From positions 1-35,770 of the forward strand of contig CAJBBN010000040.1 in assembly GCA_903951325.1 (NCBI GenBank): DNA of 35,770 nucleotides. Direction: 5' to 3'. Below the pieces are notes generated by a model, which saw only the letters and a list, made by a program, of their open reading frames with translations, did no database searches and was not told the origin of the DNA. Shown in pieces: positions 27,906-35,770 of this stretch. The position numbers and the translations under genes were made by a program. Every line of letters starts with the position of its first letter. The first letter of the stretch is position 1. This DNA is from an uncultured bacterium (GTDB lineage: Bacteria; Bacteroidota; Bacteroidia; Sphingobacteriales; Sphingobacteriaceae).

Positions 27906-28814
27906 TTAAGCGTTTTTAACTTGGTCGATAAAAATTTCGTTGATAGAAGGGATGATTTCTTTGATGCCATTAAACTGAATTTTTGGCATTAAAAAAGCGA
28001 TGGCATCGTTAATTTGAAAGCCTGCATTTAACTGAATTTCTTGCACAAATTTACCTTCTTTTATTTTGGCATTGCCAATGCTTTGAAAAGCCGAAGAACC
28101 ATTTAAATCAATACTTTCGGCGTTATTATAGGTAATTTCAAAACAGTTTTTGCTGTATTGTTTTCGAATGTCCGAAACTTTTCCTTCCAACATTTTTTCT
28201 GATAAATTCAAGATGGCAATATGGGAACATAATTCTTCTACCGATTCCATTCTATGTGATGAAAAAATAATGGTAGTACCTTGTTGATTTAAATTTAAGA
28301 ATTCGTTTTTAATCATTTCGGCATTGATTGGATCGAAGCCGCTAAATGGTTCATCTAAAATTAATAATTCGGGTTGATGAATAACCGTAGCTACAAACTG
28401 CACTTTTTGTTGCATGCCTTTTGACAAATCCTCTACATTTTTATTCCACCAGCCTTTCATTTCAAGCCTTTCAAACCATTGCTTGGCGCGCTTTTCAGCT
28501 TCTTGTTTACTTAAGCCTTTGAGTTGTGCTAAATACACAATTTGATCGGCTACACCCATTTTTTTATACAATCCGCGTTCTTCGGGAAGGTAGCCAATAC
28601 TGCTAATGTGCTTTTCTTGTAACTTTTCATCTTTGAAATAAATATCTCCCGAATCGGCTTTGGTAATCTGATTGATAATCCTAATTAAAGAAGTTTTTCC
28701 GGCTCCATTAGGGCCCAAAAGTCCAAATACACTGCCTTTAGGGATTTCCATACTCACCGAATTTAAAGCTCGGTGGTTTTCGTAATCCTTAATAATAGAC
28801 CTAATACTTAACAT
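27906..28814 (-). CDS. ABC transporter ATP-binding protein, NatA-like
   Basis: Walker A GPNGAGKTS, signature LSKGMQQKVQFVATVIH, Walker B LLILDEPFSGFDP. Confidence 0.94.
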   Translation of the reverse strand: MLSIRSIIKDYENHRALNSVSMEIPKGSVFGLLGPNGAGKTSLIRIINQITKADSGDIYFKDEKLQEKHISSIGYLPEERGLYKKMGVADQIVYLAQLKGLSKQEAEKRAKQWFERLEMKGWWNKNVEDLSKGMQQKVQFVATVIHQPELLILDEPFSGFDPINAEMIKNEFLNLNQQGTTIIFSSHRMESVEELCSHIAILNLSEKMLEGKVSDIRKQYSKNCFEITYNNAESIDLNGSSAFQSIGNAKIKEGKFVQEIQLNAGFQINDAIAFLMPKIQFNGIKEIIPSINEIFIDQVKNA

Positions 28815-28825
28815 AAATTTTTATA

Positions 28826-29977
28826 TTATTCGAAGTATTCTTTCATTCGCTCGAAAAATCCTTTATCATTTTTACCTGGGCTCGGTTTAAAATTCTCCGA
28901 GTTTTGTAATCCTTCTAAAGCAATTCTTTCCTCGCGTGATAAGGTTTTAGGTGTCCAAACATTGATGTGTATTAATTCATCGCCTCTATGGTAAGAGTTA
29001 ATGTCTTTAATGCCTTTACCTTTTAATCTTAATATTTTTCCGCCTTGTGTACCCGCATCAATTTTAATTCTTGCTTTTCCATCAATGGTCGGAACTTCTA
29101 CACTTGTGCCTATGGCCGCATCTATAAAACTAATGTATAAATCGAATACCACGTTAACACCATCTCTTTTTAATTGTTCGTGTTCTACTTCTTCAATCAC
29201 AATGAGTAGATCGCCCGGTATGCCTCCTTTAGGAGCCGCATTTCCTTTGCCACTCATCGATAATTGCATGCCTTCGGTTACACCCGCTGGAATATTAATA
29301 GTTATAGTTTCTTCGCCTCTTTCTACACCATCGCCATTACATGCAGTACATTTAGCGGTAATTTTTTGACCTTCTCCATTACAGGTAGGGCAGGTAGTGG
29401 TCGTTTGCATTTGACCAAGAATGGTATTCTGTACTCTTCTTACACTTCCTGCTCCATTACAAGTACTACATTTAGAAAAGGAGTTTTTATCTTTTGCGCC
29501 CGATCCGCCACAAACTTTACACGAATTTAATTTTTGAACTTTAATGGTTTTTTCGGCACCGTTTGCAATTTCTTCTAAAGTTAATTTTACTTTAATTCGC
29601 AAGTTGGTTCCTTTTTGCACGCGTCGGCCGCCACCGCCACCGCCGCCAAAGAAACTTTCAAAAGGGCTGCCGCCACCACCAAATACATCTCCGAATTGAG
29701 AGAAAATATCTTCCATGTTCATGCCACCGCCGCCACCATATCCGCCACCAGCTCCAGGACCCGAATGTCCAAACTGATCGTAGCGTTGTTTCTTTTCAGG
29801 GCTACTTAAAACTTCGTAAGCTTCTGCTGCTTCTTTGAATTTTTCTTCCGAAGCTTTATCGCCAGGGTTTTTATCGGGATGAAATTTAATAGCAGCCTTT
29901 CGGTATGCTTTTTTTATTTCATCTGCATCGGCGTTTTTGCTCACGCCTAAAATATCGTAAAAATCTTTCTTTGCCAT
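28826..29977 (-). CDS. dnaJ: Chaperone DnaJ
   Basis: J domain with HPD, Gly-rich region, four zinc-binding motifs ([32 protein letters not shown]). Confidence 0.98.
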   Translation of the reverse strand: MAKKDFYDILGVSKNADADEIKKAYRKAAIKFHPDKNPGDKASEEKFKEAAEAYEVLSSPEKKQRYDQFGHSGPGAGGGYGGGGGMNMEDIFSQFGDVFGGGGSPFESFFGGGGGGGRRVQKGTNLRIKVKLTLEEIANGAEKTIKVQKLNSCKVCGGSGAKDKNSFSKCSTCNGAGSVRRVQNTILGQMQTTTTCPTCNGEGQKITAKCTACNGDGVERGEETITINIPAGVTEGMQLSMSGKGNAAPKGGIPGDLLIVIEEVEHEQLKRDGVNVVFDLYISFIDAAIGTSVEVPTIDGKARIKIDAGTQGGKILRLKGKGIKDINSYHRGDELIHINVWTPKTLSREERIALEGLQNSENFKPSPGKNDKGFFERMKEYFE

Positions 29978-29978
29978 G

Positions 29979-30530
29979 TTATGAACCTACTACCACTTTT
30001 GCGTAACGAATTACTTTGTCATTTAATAAATATCCTTTTTCTACTTCATCCATTACTTTACCTTTTAGGTCTTCGCTTGGTGCGGGAACATTGGTAATAG
30101 CCTCATGTAAATCGGTATCAAAAGTCTTACCCAGCACCGATTCCATTTCACTTAAGCCTTGGCTTTGTAAAGTACTTTTTAATTTATGGTGAATGAGTTG
30201 AATACCTTCTTTTACCGCGTCAATATCTTTGGCAATTTCCATCGATTTTTTTGCACGATCAAAATCATCTAATACCGAAAGCATCGATTTAATTACATCT
30301 GCATTTGCTGTTTTAAATAATTCGATGCGTTCTTTTGCGGTCCTTCTTTTGTAATTATCAAATTCTGCATATAAACGAAGGTATTTATCGTTTAATGCAT
30401 CTATTTGCACCTGAGGGTCTAAAACCTCCTCTTCGCTTTGAGCGGTATTCACTTCCGCATTATTTTCCGCGTTTTCCAAATTAATTGGCGCTTCTTCCTC
30501 GTTTGTCAAATTTTCAGTCGATTCGGTCAT
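29979..30530 (-). CDS. grpE: Nucleotide exchange factor GrpE
   Basis: [49 protein letters not shown]-terminal [21 protein letters not shown]; directly upstream of dnaJ. Confidence 0.96.
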   Translation of the reverse strand: MTESTENLTNEEEAPINLENAENNAEVNTAQSEEEVLDPQVQIDALNDKYLRLYAEFDNYKRRTAKERIELFKTANADVIKSMLSVLDDFDRAKKSMEIAKDIDAVKEGIQLIHHKLKSTLQSQGLSEMESVLGKTFDTDLHEAITNVPAPSEDLKGKVMDEVEKGYLLNDKVIRYAKVVVGS

Positions 30531-30584
30531 ATATCTTTATTTATAGCTTTATTCTTACGATATGGCATTTTTCAAATTCTCTGC

Positions 30585-30612
30585 CAAAGATAAAAAAAAG
30601 CCAAGCTGTCAG
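30585..30612 (-). promoter_or_regulatory. Putative Bacteroidota-type promoter for grpE-dnaJ
   Basis: On the - strand: CTGACA ... TATCTTTG (match to the TAnnTTTG -7 consensus), about 55 nt upstream of the grpE start. Confidence 0.4.
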
Positions 30613-30662
30613 TTAATTTACAGCGAAATTGTCAAAAGGATATATAAACAGCGGTTTTTTGC

Positions 30663-31370
30663 CTAGAAATTAGGCTTCAATACATACTTTTCGTAAAACT
30701 CAATGATGGCGTTTACGGCTTCATCGGCGGTATCTACTACCGAAAATAACAATAAATCATCTTCGTGTATGTTTTGTTCTTTTTTGAGCATGACTTCTTT
30801 GATCCAATCAACTAAACCAGTCCAAAATTGACTACCCACGAGTACCACCGGAAATTGTGCTACTTTTTTAGTTTGAATTAAAGTAAGCGCTTCAAATAAT
30901 TCGTCGAGTGTACCAAAACCACCAGGTAAAACCACAAAGCCCTGGGCATATTTTAAGAACATCACTTTGCGTACAAAGAAGTAATCAAAATTCATGAGCT
31001 TATCTAAATCGATATATGGGTTATGAGTTTGTTCGAAAGGCAATACAATATTTAAGCCTACAGATTTGCCGCCAGTTGCACGCGCACCTTTGTTGCCTGC
31101 TTCCATGATGCCTGGACCACCACCGGTAATCACACCGTAGCCTTTTCTGGTTAATTTTTGCGCAATTTCTTCGCCTAATAAATAATATTCATGATCGGGT
31201 TTTGTACGAGCAGAACCAAAAATACTCACGCAAGGCCCAATCTTTGCAAGCTTTTCAAAGCCTTCTACAAATTCGGCCATGATTTTAAAAATCTGCCAAG
31301 AATTTTGGGTTTTTATTTCATTCCAATTTTTATTTTCAAATGCACTTCTAAATTTATCTTCTCCGGTCAT
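30663..31370 (-). CDS. TIGR00730 / LOG-family Rossmann-fold protein
   Basis: VSIFGSARTKPDHEYY, VITGGGPGIMEAGNKGARATGGKSVGLNI, VLPGGFGTLDELFEALTLIQT. Confidence 0.94.
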   Translation of the reverse strand: MTGEDKFRSAFENKNWNEIKTQNSWQIFKIMAEFVEGFEKLAKIGPCVSIFGSARTKPDHEYYLLGEEIAQKLTRKGYGVITGGGPGIMEAGNKGARATGGKSVGLNIVLPFEQTHNPYIDLDKLMNFDYFFVRKVMFLKYAQGFVVLPGGFGTLDELFEALTLIQTKKVAQFPVVLVGSQFWTGLVDWIKEVMLKKEQNIHEDDLLLFSVVDTADEAVNAIIEFYEKYVLKPNF

Positions 31371-32827
31371 ATGGTTTCTTTTTTAATTTTTCTAAGAATC
31401 AGTAAACCTATAAATGTAATGAAACCATTTACAATTAACAATTCGAAGCCAAATTTGTAGCCATTAAACCATTGCTGGCTGTTGGAATTAATGATGTAAC
31501 ATAAAATAGGGGAGAGTATGCACACAATTGGCACTAATTTATCTTTCACTGCATGTTTAGTAAATAGTCCAAAAGCATACAATCCTAATAAAGGCCCATA
31601 GGTATAACCTGCTACCGTAAACAGTTTGCCAACAACTGCTTGGTCGTTGATTGATTTAAATAGTACAATCACGCCAAACAATAATAAGGCAAAACCAATG
31701 TGAACCATATGTCTCATACGAATGCGTTTTTTTTCTGATAAATTTTCGTTTCGATTGATGCCTAAAATATCGACACAGAAAGAAGTGGTGAGCGAAGTAA
31801 GTGCGCCATCTGCACTGGGATAAGCTGCAGAAATTAATCCAATAATAAATACAATACCTGCAAATTTTCCTAAGTAATTAATGGCAAGCGTCGGAAATAA
31901 TTCGTCGGAATTAGCGGGTAATGCAATACCTTTTCTTTGTGCATATTGATATAAAACTACACCTAAACATAGAAACAAAAAGTTAACTAAAACTAATACT
32001 ATGCTAAAGCTAAACATGTTCTTCTGCGCATCTTTCAGCGATTTACAGCTCAAGTTTTTTTGCATCATTTCTTGGTCTAAACCAGTCATTGTGATGGTGA
32101 TAAACATGCCGCTTAAAAATTGTTTCAAGAAAAATCTTTTATCATTTACATCTGTAAAAATTACTTGTGAATAATTACTTTCTTTAATTGTTTTTACCAA
32201 ATCTGAAAAATGATATCCTAATTCATTGGAAATAATATACACCGAAATAATAACCCCTAAGAGCATGAAAGTTGTTTGCAAAGTATCTGTCCAAATAATT
32301 GTTTTGATGCCACCTTCGTAGGTGTATAAAAGAATTAGTGCGATAAATAACAATACCGTCACATAAAATGGAACACCCCAAGATTGAAATACAAAAGTTT
32401 GTAAAACACTCACCACTAAAAACATTCTAAAAGAAGCGCCTATTACCCTGGATAAAATAAAAAAGAAAGCACCCGACTGGTAAGTGTAAAATCCAAATCG
32501 TTGATCCAAATAGGCATAAATAGAGGTCAGGTTTAATCGATAGTATAAAGGAAGCAATACGGTTGCGATGACTAAATAACCCGCCAAGTAGCCTAAAACT
32601 ACCATTAAATAAGAGAATTGCGTTTGGTTTACCCAGCCCGGTACCGAAATAAAGGTAACGCCCGATAAAGAAGCGCCAATCATACCATAGGCAATGATAT
32701 ACCAAGGCGATGATTTATTTCCTAAAAAATAGGATTGGTTATTTGAATTTCTGCTTGTTAACCAAGTAATTACAAATAGTAAAACAGAATAGGCGGCAAC
32801 GCAGGTAAAAATAAAACTAGCAGACAT
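31367..32827 (-). CDS. Sodium:solute symporter family transporter
   Basis: Multi-[67 protein letters not shown]. The internal Met at 32827 avoids overlap with the divergent recR. Confidence 0.92.
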   Translation of the reverse strand: MSASFIFTCVAAYSVLLFVITWLTSRNSNNQSYFLGNKSSPWYIIAYGMIGASLSGVTFISVPGWVNQTQFSYLMVVLGYLAGYLVIATVLLPLYYRLNLTSIYAYLDQRFGFYTYQSGAFFFILSRVIGASFRMFLVVSVLQTFVFQSWGVPFYVTVLLFIALILLYTYEGGIKTIIWTDTLQTTFMLLGVIISVYIISNELGYHFSDLVKTIKESNYSQVIFTDVNDKRFFLKQFLSGMFITITMTGLDQEMMQKNLSCKSLKDAQKNMFSFSIVLVLVNFLFLCLGVVLYQYAQRKGIALPANSDELFPTLAINYLGKFAGIVFIIGLISAAYPSADGALTSLTTSFCVDILGINRNENLSEKKRIRMRHMVHIGFALLLFGVIVLFKSINDQAVVGKLFTVAGYTYGPLLGLYAFGLFTKHAVKDKLVPIVCILSPILCYIINSNSQQWFNGYKFGFELLIVNGFITFIGLLILRKIKKETI

Positions 32828-32875
32828 AAGCAAGGGCTTTGTAACAAATGTAATTATAAATCTTATTTTTACCTC

Positions 32876-33490
32876 ATGAATATTCCTTCTAGGCAGCTCG
32901 AAGAAGCTGTAAAGCAATTCGCCCAATTACCTGGCGTGGGCAGCAAAACCGCGCTTCGCTTGGTTTTGCATTTATTAAAACAAGAGCCGGCCATGGTGCG
33001 TCATTTTGGAACGGTATTTCAAACATTAAAAGATGATATTCATTATTGCAAAAGGTGTAATAATATTTCGGATACCGAATTGTGTAGTATTTGTAATAAT
33101 CCCAAAAGAGTACAACATGAATTATGTGTGGTAGAAGATATTCGTGATATTATTGCCATAGAAAATACCCAGCAATACAATGGCTTGTACCATGTATTGG
33201 GTGGCTTAATATCGCCAATGGAAGGAGTAGGCCCCAACGAATTACAAATAGAATCTTTAATTCTACGCTTGCAAAACGAACCCATTACAGAAGTGATTAT
33301 GGCCTTAAGCGCTACCATGGAAGGAGATACCACTTTGTTTTACATCGATAAAAAAATAAAAGGATTTTCGTTAAAAGTAACCACATTGGCCCGTGGAGTT
33401 GCCTTTGGTGGCGAGCTCGAATATGTGGATGAACTTACATTGGGTCGTTCAATCGTAACCAGGGTGCCTTACGAAAGCAATAATCGCTAG
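32876..33490 (+). CDS. recR: Recombination mediator RecR
   Basis: [15 protein letters not shown], zinc finger [52 protein letters not shown]. Confidence 0.97.
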   Translation: MNIPSRQLEEAVKQFAQLPGVGSKTALRLVLHLLKQEPAMVRHFGTVFQTLKDDIHYCKRCNNISDTELCSICNNPKRVQHELCVVEDIRDIIAIENTQQYNGLYHVLGGLISPMEGVGPNELQIESLILRLQNEPITEVIMALSATMEGDTTLFYIDKKIKGFSLKVTTLARGVAFGGELEYVDELTLGRSIVTRVPYESNNR

Positions 33491-33560
33491 GCTTATTCGT
33501 TAAAACGCATGGCGCGGCAAACACAAAAAAATAGTATATTTCCTCAATTTTAAGAGTTAA

Positions 33561-35525
33561 ATGAAGTTATCGGTTGTTATTGTTAATTATAATGTGAAGT
33601 ACTTTTTAGAGCAGTGTTTGTATGCTGTTCGAAAAGCGAAACAACATTTACCAATCGAAGTTTTTGTGGTCGATAATAATTCGGTCGATGGTTCGATGGA
33701 AATGCTCAAAGAAAAATTTCCAGAAGTTCAATTAATTGAAAATAAAAAAAATGTTGGTTTTTCTGTAGCTAATAATCAAGCCATGCAAATTGCGCAAGGC
33801 GAATACTTCTTATTGCTTAACCCCGATACCGTGGTGCAAGAAGACACCTTTGTTAAAATCTGCGACTTTATGGATGTGCATCCAAATGCAGGTGGCTTAG
33901 GCGTGAAAATGATAGATGGTAAAGGTCAATTTTTACCCGAATCTAAACGCGGATTACCTACTCCATTTGTTGCTTTTTGCAAAATTATGGGTTTGTCTAA
34001 TTTGTTTCCAAAATCAAAAAAGTTTGGCCGTTATCATTTAGGTTTTTTAGATAAAAATAAAATACATAAAGTAGATGTACTTGCGGGTGCCTTTATGTTG
34101 ATGCGTAAATCGGCGCTCGACAAAGTGGGTTTGCTCGACGAAACATTTTTTATGTATGGCGAAGACATCGACCTCTCGTACCGCATACAGCTTGGCGGTT
34201 ACGACAATTATTATTTCCCAGACACGCAAATTATCCATTATAAAGGAGAGAGTACCAAAAAGAGTTCGGTGAATTATGTCTTTGTGTTTTACAATGCCAT
34301 GATTATTTTCGCTCAAAAACATTTTACTAAAAAAAACGCAAAGTTATTTTCTTTCTTAATTAACATCGCAATTTATTTGCGTGCAGGATTAGCTATTTTT
34401 TCGCGCTTATTGCGTAAAATGGTTTTGCCTTTTTTAGATGCAGCTACTTGGTATGCTGGCATTTATTTTATCAAAATTTATTGGGAGCATAACCATCGAT
34501 TTGTTCGAAAGGCCTATGCTCCTGAATTAATGAATACAGCTGTTCCCATTTATATACTTATTTGGTTAATGGCCGTTTGGTTATTAGGAGGTTACGATAA
34601 ACCTTATAAGCTTTCTAAACTGGTGCGTGGTTTATTTATTGGTACCATAGGCATTGGTTTAATGTATGCATTCCAAAACGAAGCTTGGCGTTTTTCTCGC
34701 GCAATTATTATTTTAGGTGCTTTTTGGACAGTGATTGCTGCAGTAGGTTTACGCATTCTTCTAAATGCATTGGGATTAAAAAACTTTAAGTTAGATGGTA
34801 TCAGCTCTGAAAAGAAAATAGTCATTGTTGCCAAAATTGAAGAAGGCCAGCGGGTACTAGAAATGATCAGACATGCCGTTGGAAGCATTAATTTTATTGG
34901 CTTTGTGCAACCTGACAGAAATGCAAGCGAAGCTTATTTAGGTGATGTTTCTCAATTAAACGAAGTAGTAGAAGTTTACCAAGTAGACGAAATTATTTTC
35001 TCGACCAAAGACATACAATTACAAGAAATAATTTTGGCTATGTCTAAAGTAAATCAATCACAAGTTGATTTTAAAATAGCACCCGAAGAAAGTTTATTTA
35101 TTATTGGCAGTAATTCGGTCGATAATCCTGGCGATTTATATACCATTGATATTAATTTTGCTATCGCTAAACCTGCAGCTAAACGAAATAAACAATTGCT
35201 GGATTTTATGCTGAGTATATTGTTTTTATTAACTTTCCCAATTCATCTATTATTTGTTAAATCACCTTTTCAATTGTTGAAAAATATATTTTCGGTTTTG
35301 TTTTTAGAAAAATCATGGGTCGGTTATGCCAATAAAGTGATTGATAATAAGCATTTGCCAAAATTAAAACCAGGTGTTTTAAGTCCAGTGAATGGCATTA
35401 AAAATAAACAATCCGTTTCCGAATCAACTGCTCAAAGATTAAATCTTTTATATGCAAAACATTATCAAATAGCGAGTGATCTTATTTTATTATGGCGAGG
35501 CTATCAACAATTAGGCAATGAGTAA
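33561..35525 (+). CDS. GT2-family glycosyltransferase fused to TM region, Rossmann-like domain and a remnant sugar-phosphotransferase-like C-terminus
   Basis: LSVVIVNYNVKYFLEQCLYAV, VVDNNSVDGS, LLLNPDTVV, GAFMLMRKSALDKVGLLDETFFMYGEDIDLSYRI; C-terminal KKIVIVAKIEEGQRVLEMI and KRNKQLLDFMLSILFLLTFPIHLLFVKSP...KSWVGY...LPKLKPGVLSPV. Confidence 0.88.
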   Translation: MKLSVVIVNYNVKYFLEQCLYAVRKAKQHLPIEVFVVDNNSVDGSMEMLKEKFPEVQLIENKKNVGFSVANNQAMQIAQGEYFLLLNPDTVVQEDTFVKICDFMDVHPNAGGLGVKMIDGKGQFLPESKRGLPTPFVAFCKIMGLSNLFPKSKKFGRYHLGFLDKNKIHKVDVLAGAFMLMRKSALDKVGLLDETFFMYGEDIDLSYRIQLGGYDNYYFPDTQIIHYKGESTKKSSVNYVFVFYNAMIIFAQKHFTKKNAKLFSFLINIAIYLRAGLAIFSRLLRKMVLPFLDAATWYAGIYFIKIYWEHNHRFVRKAYAPELMNTAVPIYILIWLMAVWLLGGYDKPYKLSKLVRGLFIGTIGIGLMYAFQNEAWRFSRAIIILGAFWTVIAAVGLRILLNALGLKNFKLDGISSEKKIVIVAKIEEGQRVLEMIRHAVGSINFIGFVQPDRNASEAYLGDVSQLNEVVEVYQVDEIIFSTKDIQLQEIILAMSKVNQSQVDFKIAPEESLFIIGSNSVDNPGDLYTIDINFAIAKPAAKRNKQLLDFMLSILFLLTFPIHLLFVKSPFQLLKNIFSVLFLEKSWVGYANKVIDNKHLPKLKPGVLSPVNGIKNKQSVSESTAQRLNLLYAKHYQIASDLILLWRGYQQLGNE

Positions 35526-35770
35526 AATGGAATTAAAAGAAAAAGTAGTTGTTATTACTGGTGCAAGTTCTGGTATTGGAATGGCTATGGCTACTGCATT
35601 TGCAGCCGAAGGTGCTCATTTAGTTTTGGCAGCACGCAATCATACTAAACTGCTTGAAATTGCCACACAATTAAAAAATTCGTATGGCATACAAGTGATT
35701 GCCATTGCTACAGATGTTTCGAAAGAAATTCAATGTAAACAATTAATGGATCAAGCATTAGCCACATTTG
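35518..35770 (+). CDS. SDR-family oxidoreductase, 3'-truncated by window edge
   Basis: ATG at 35518 overlaps the GT2 stop; MSKMELKEKVVVITGASSGIGMAMATAFAAEGAHLVLAARN; open to the window end, so absent from the ORF track. Confidence 0.9.
   Translation, partial: MSKMELKEKVVVITGASSGIGMAMATAFAAEGAHLVLAARNHTKLLEIATQLKNSYGIQVIAIATDVSKEIQCKQLMDQALATF

Noticed and set aside
29001-29809. + strand ORFs antisense to dnaJ (122, 88 and 64 aa)
   Set aside because: Shadow ORFs of the Gly-rich and zinc-finger dnaJ coding sequence; no domain-like features.
1-35770. CRISPR arrays, toxin-antitoxin, retron or phage-defence systems
   Set aside because: No regularly spaced repeats, reverse transcriptase, Cas, restriction or TA-like small gene pairs found by reading the window.
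1-35770. tRNA or rRNA genes
   Set aside because: Intergenic gaps are short and show no cloverleaf-like conserved motifs or rRNA segments that I could recognise.

Overview
The window is low-GC Bacteroidota-type chromosomal DNA (possibly Chitinophagaceae/Sphingobacteriales-like), densely coding, with no visible mobile elements, CRISPR arrays, rRNA or tRNA. It starts in a truncated ccmC, followed by a ccmD-like gene and a Glu/Leu/Phe/Val dehydrogenase. Next is a tightly packed seven-gene + strand operon (about 2.38-16.04 kb): cutC, GH2 beta-mannosidase, GH92 alpha-mannosidase, GH29 alpha-fucosidase, GH20 beta-hexosaminidase, a large lipoprotein with a transglutaminase/PNGase-fold domain, and a DUF3050 (heme-oxygenase-like) protein. 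The glycosidase set matches fucosylated/paucimannosidic N-glycan breakdown, yet there is no SusC/SusD, GH18/GH85 endoglycosidase, PNGase F or local regulator. After it come a TonB-dependent receptor (- strand), an MsbA-like ABC exporter, ccmE, ccmF, a DUF2520 protein, ferredoxin, iscX, a KdsC-like HAD phosphatase, a UbiA-family prenyltransferase and maf. On the - strand follow a NatAB-like ABC pair, dnaJ, grpE, a LOG-family protein and a sodium:solute symporter. The window ends with recR, a GT2/Rossmann fusion glycosyltransferase and a truncated SDR. The best candidate for an undescribed system is the N-glycan operon whose de-N-glycosylating step may be the transglutaminase-fold lipoprotein (12633-15251). 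It keeps most of the PNGase/NGLY1 signature (RCGE, AR, HxWxE, W, xxCE), but the third-triad Asp position reads as Gly. It also carries a second, degenerate TG-like repeat and a thioredoxin-like tail without CxxC. A second lead is CcmE, which has CxxxY in place of the canonical heme-binding HxxxY.
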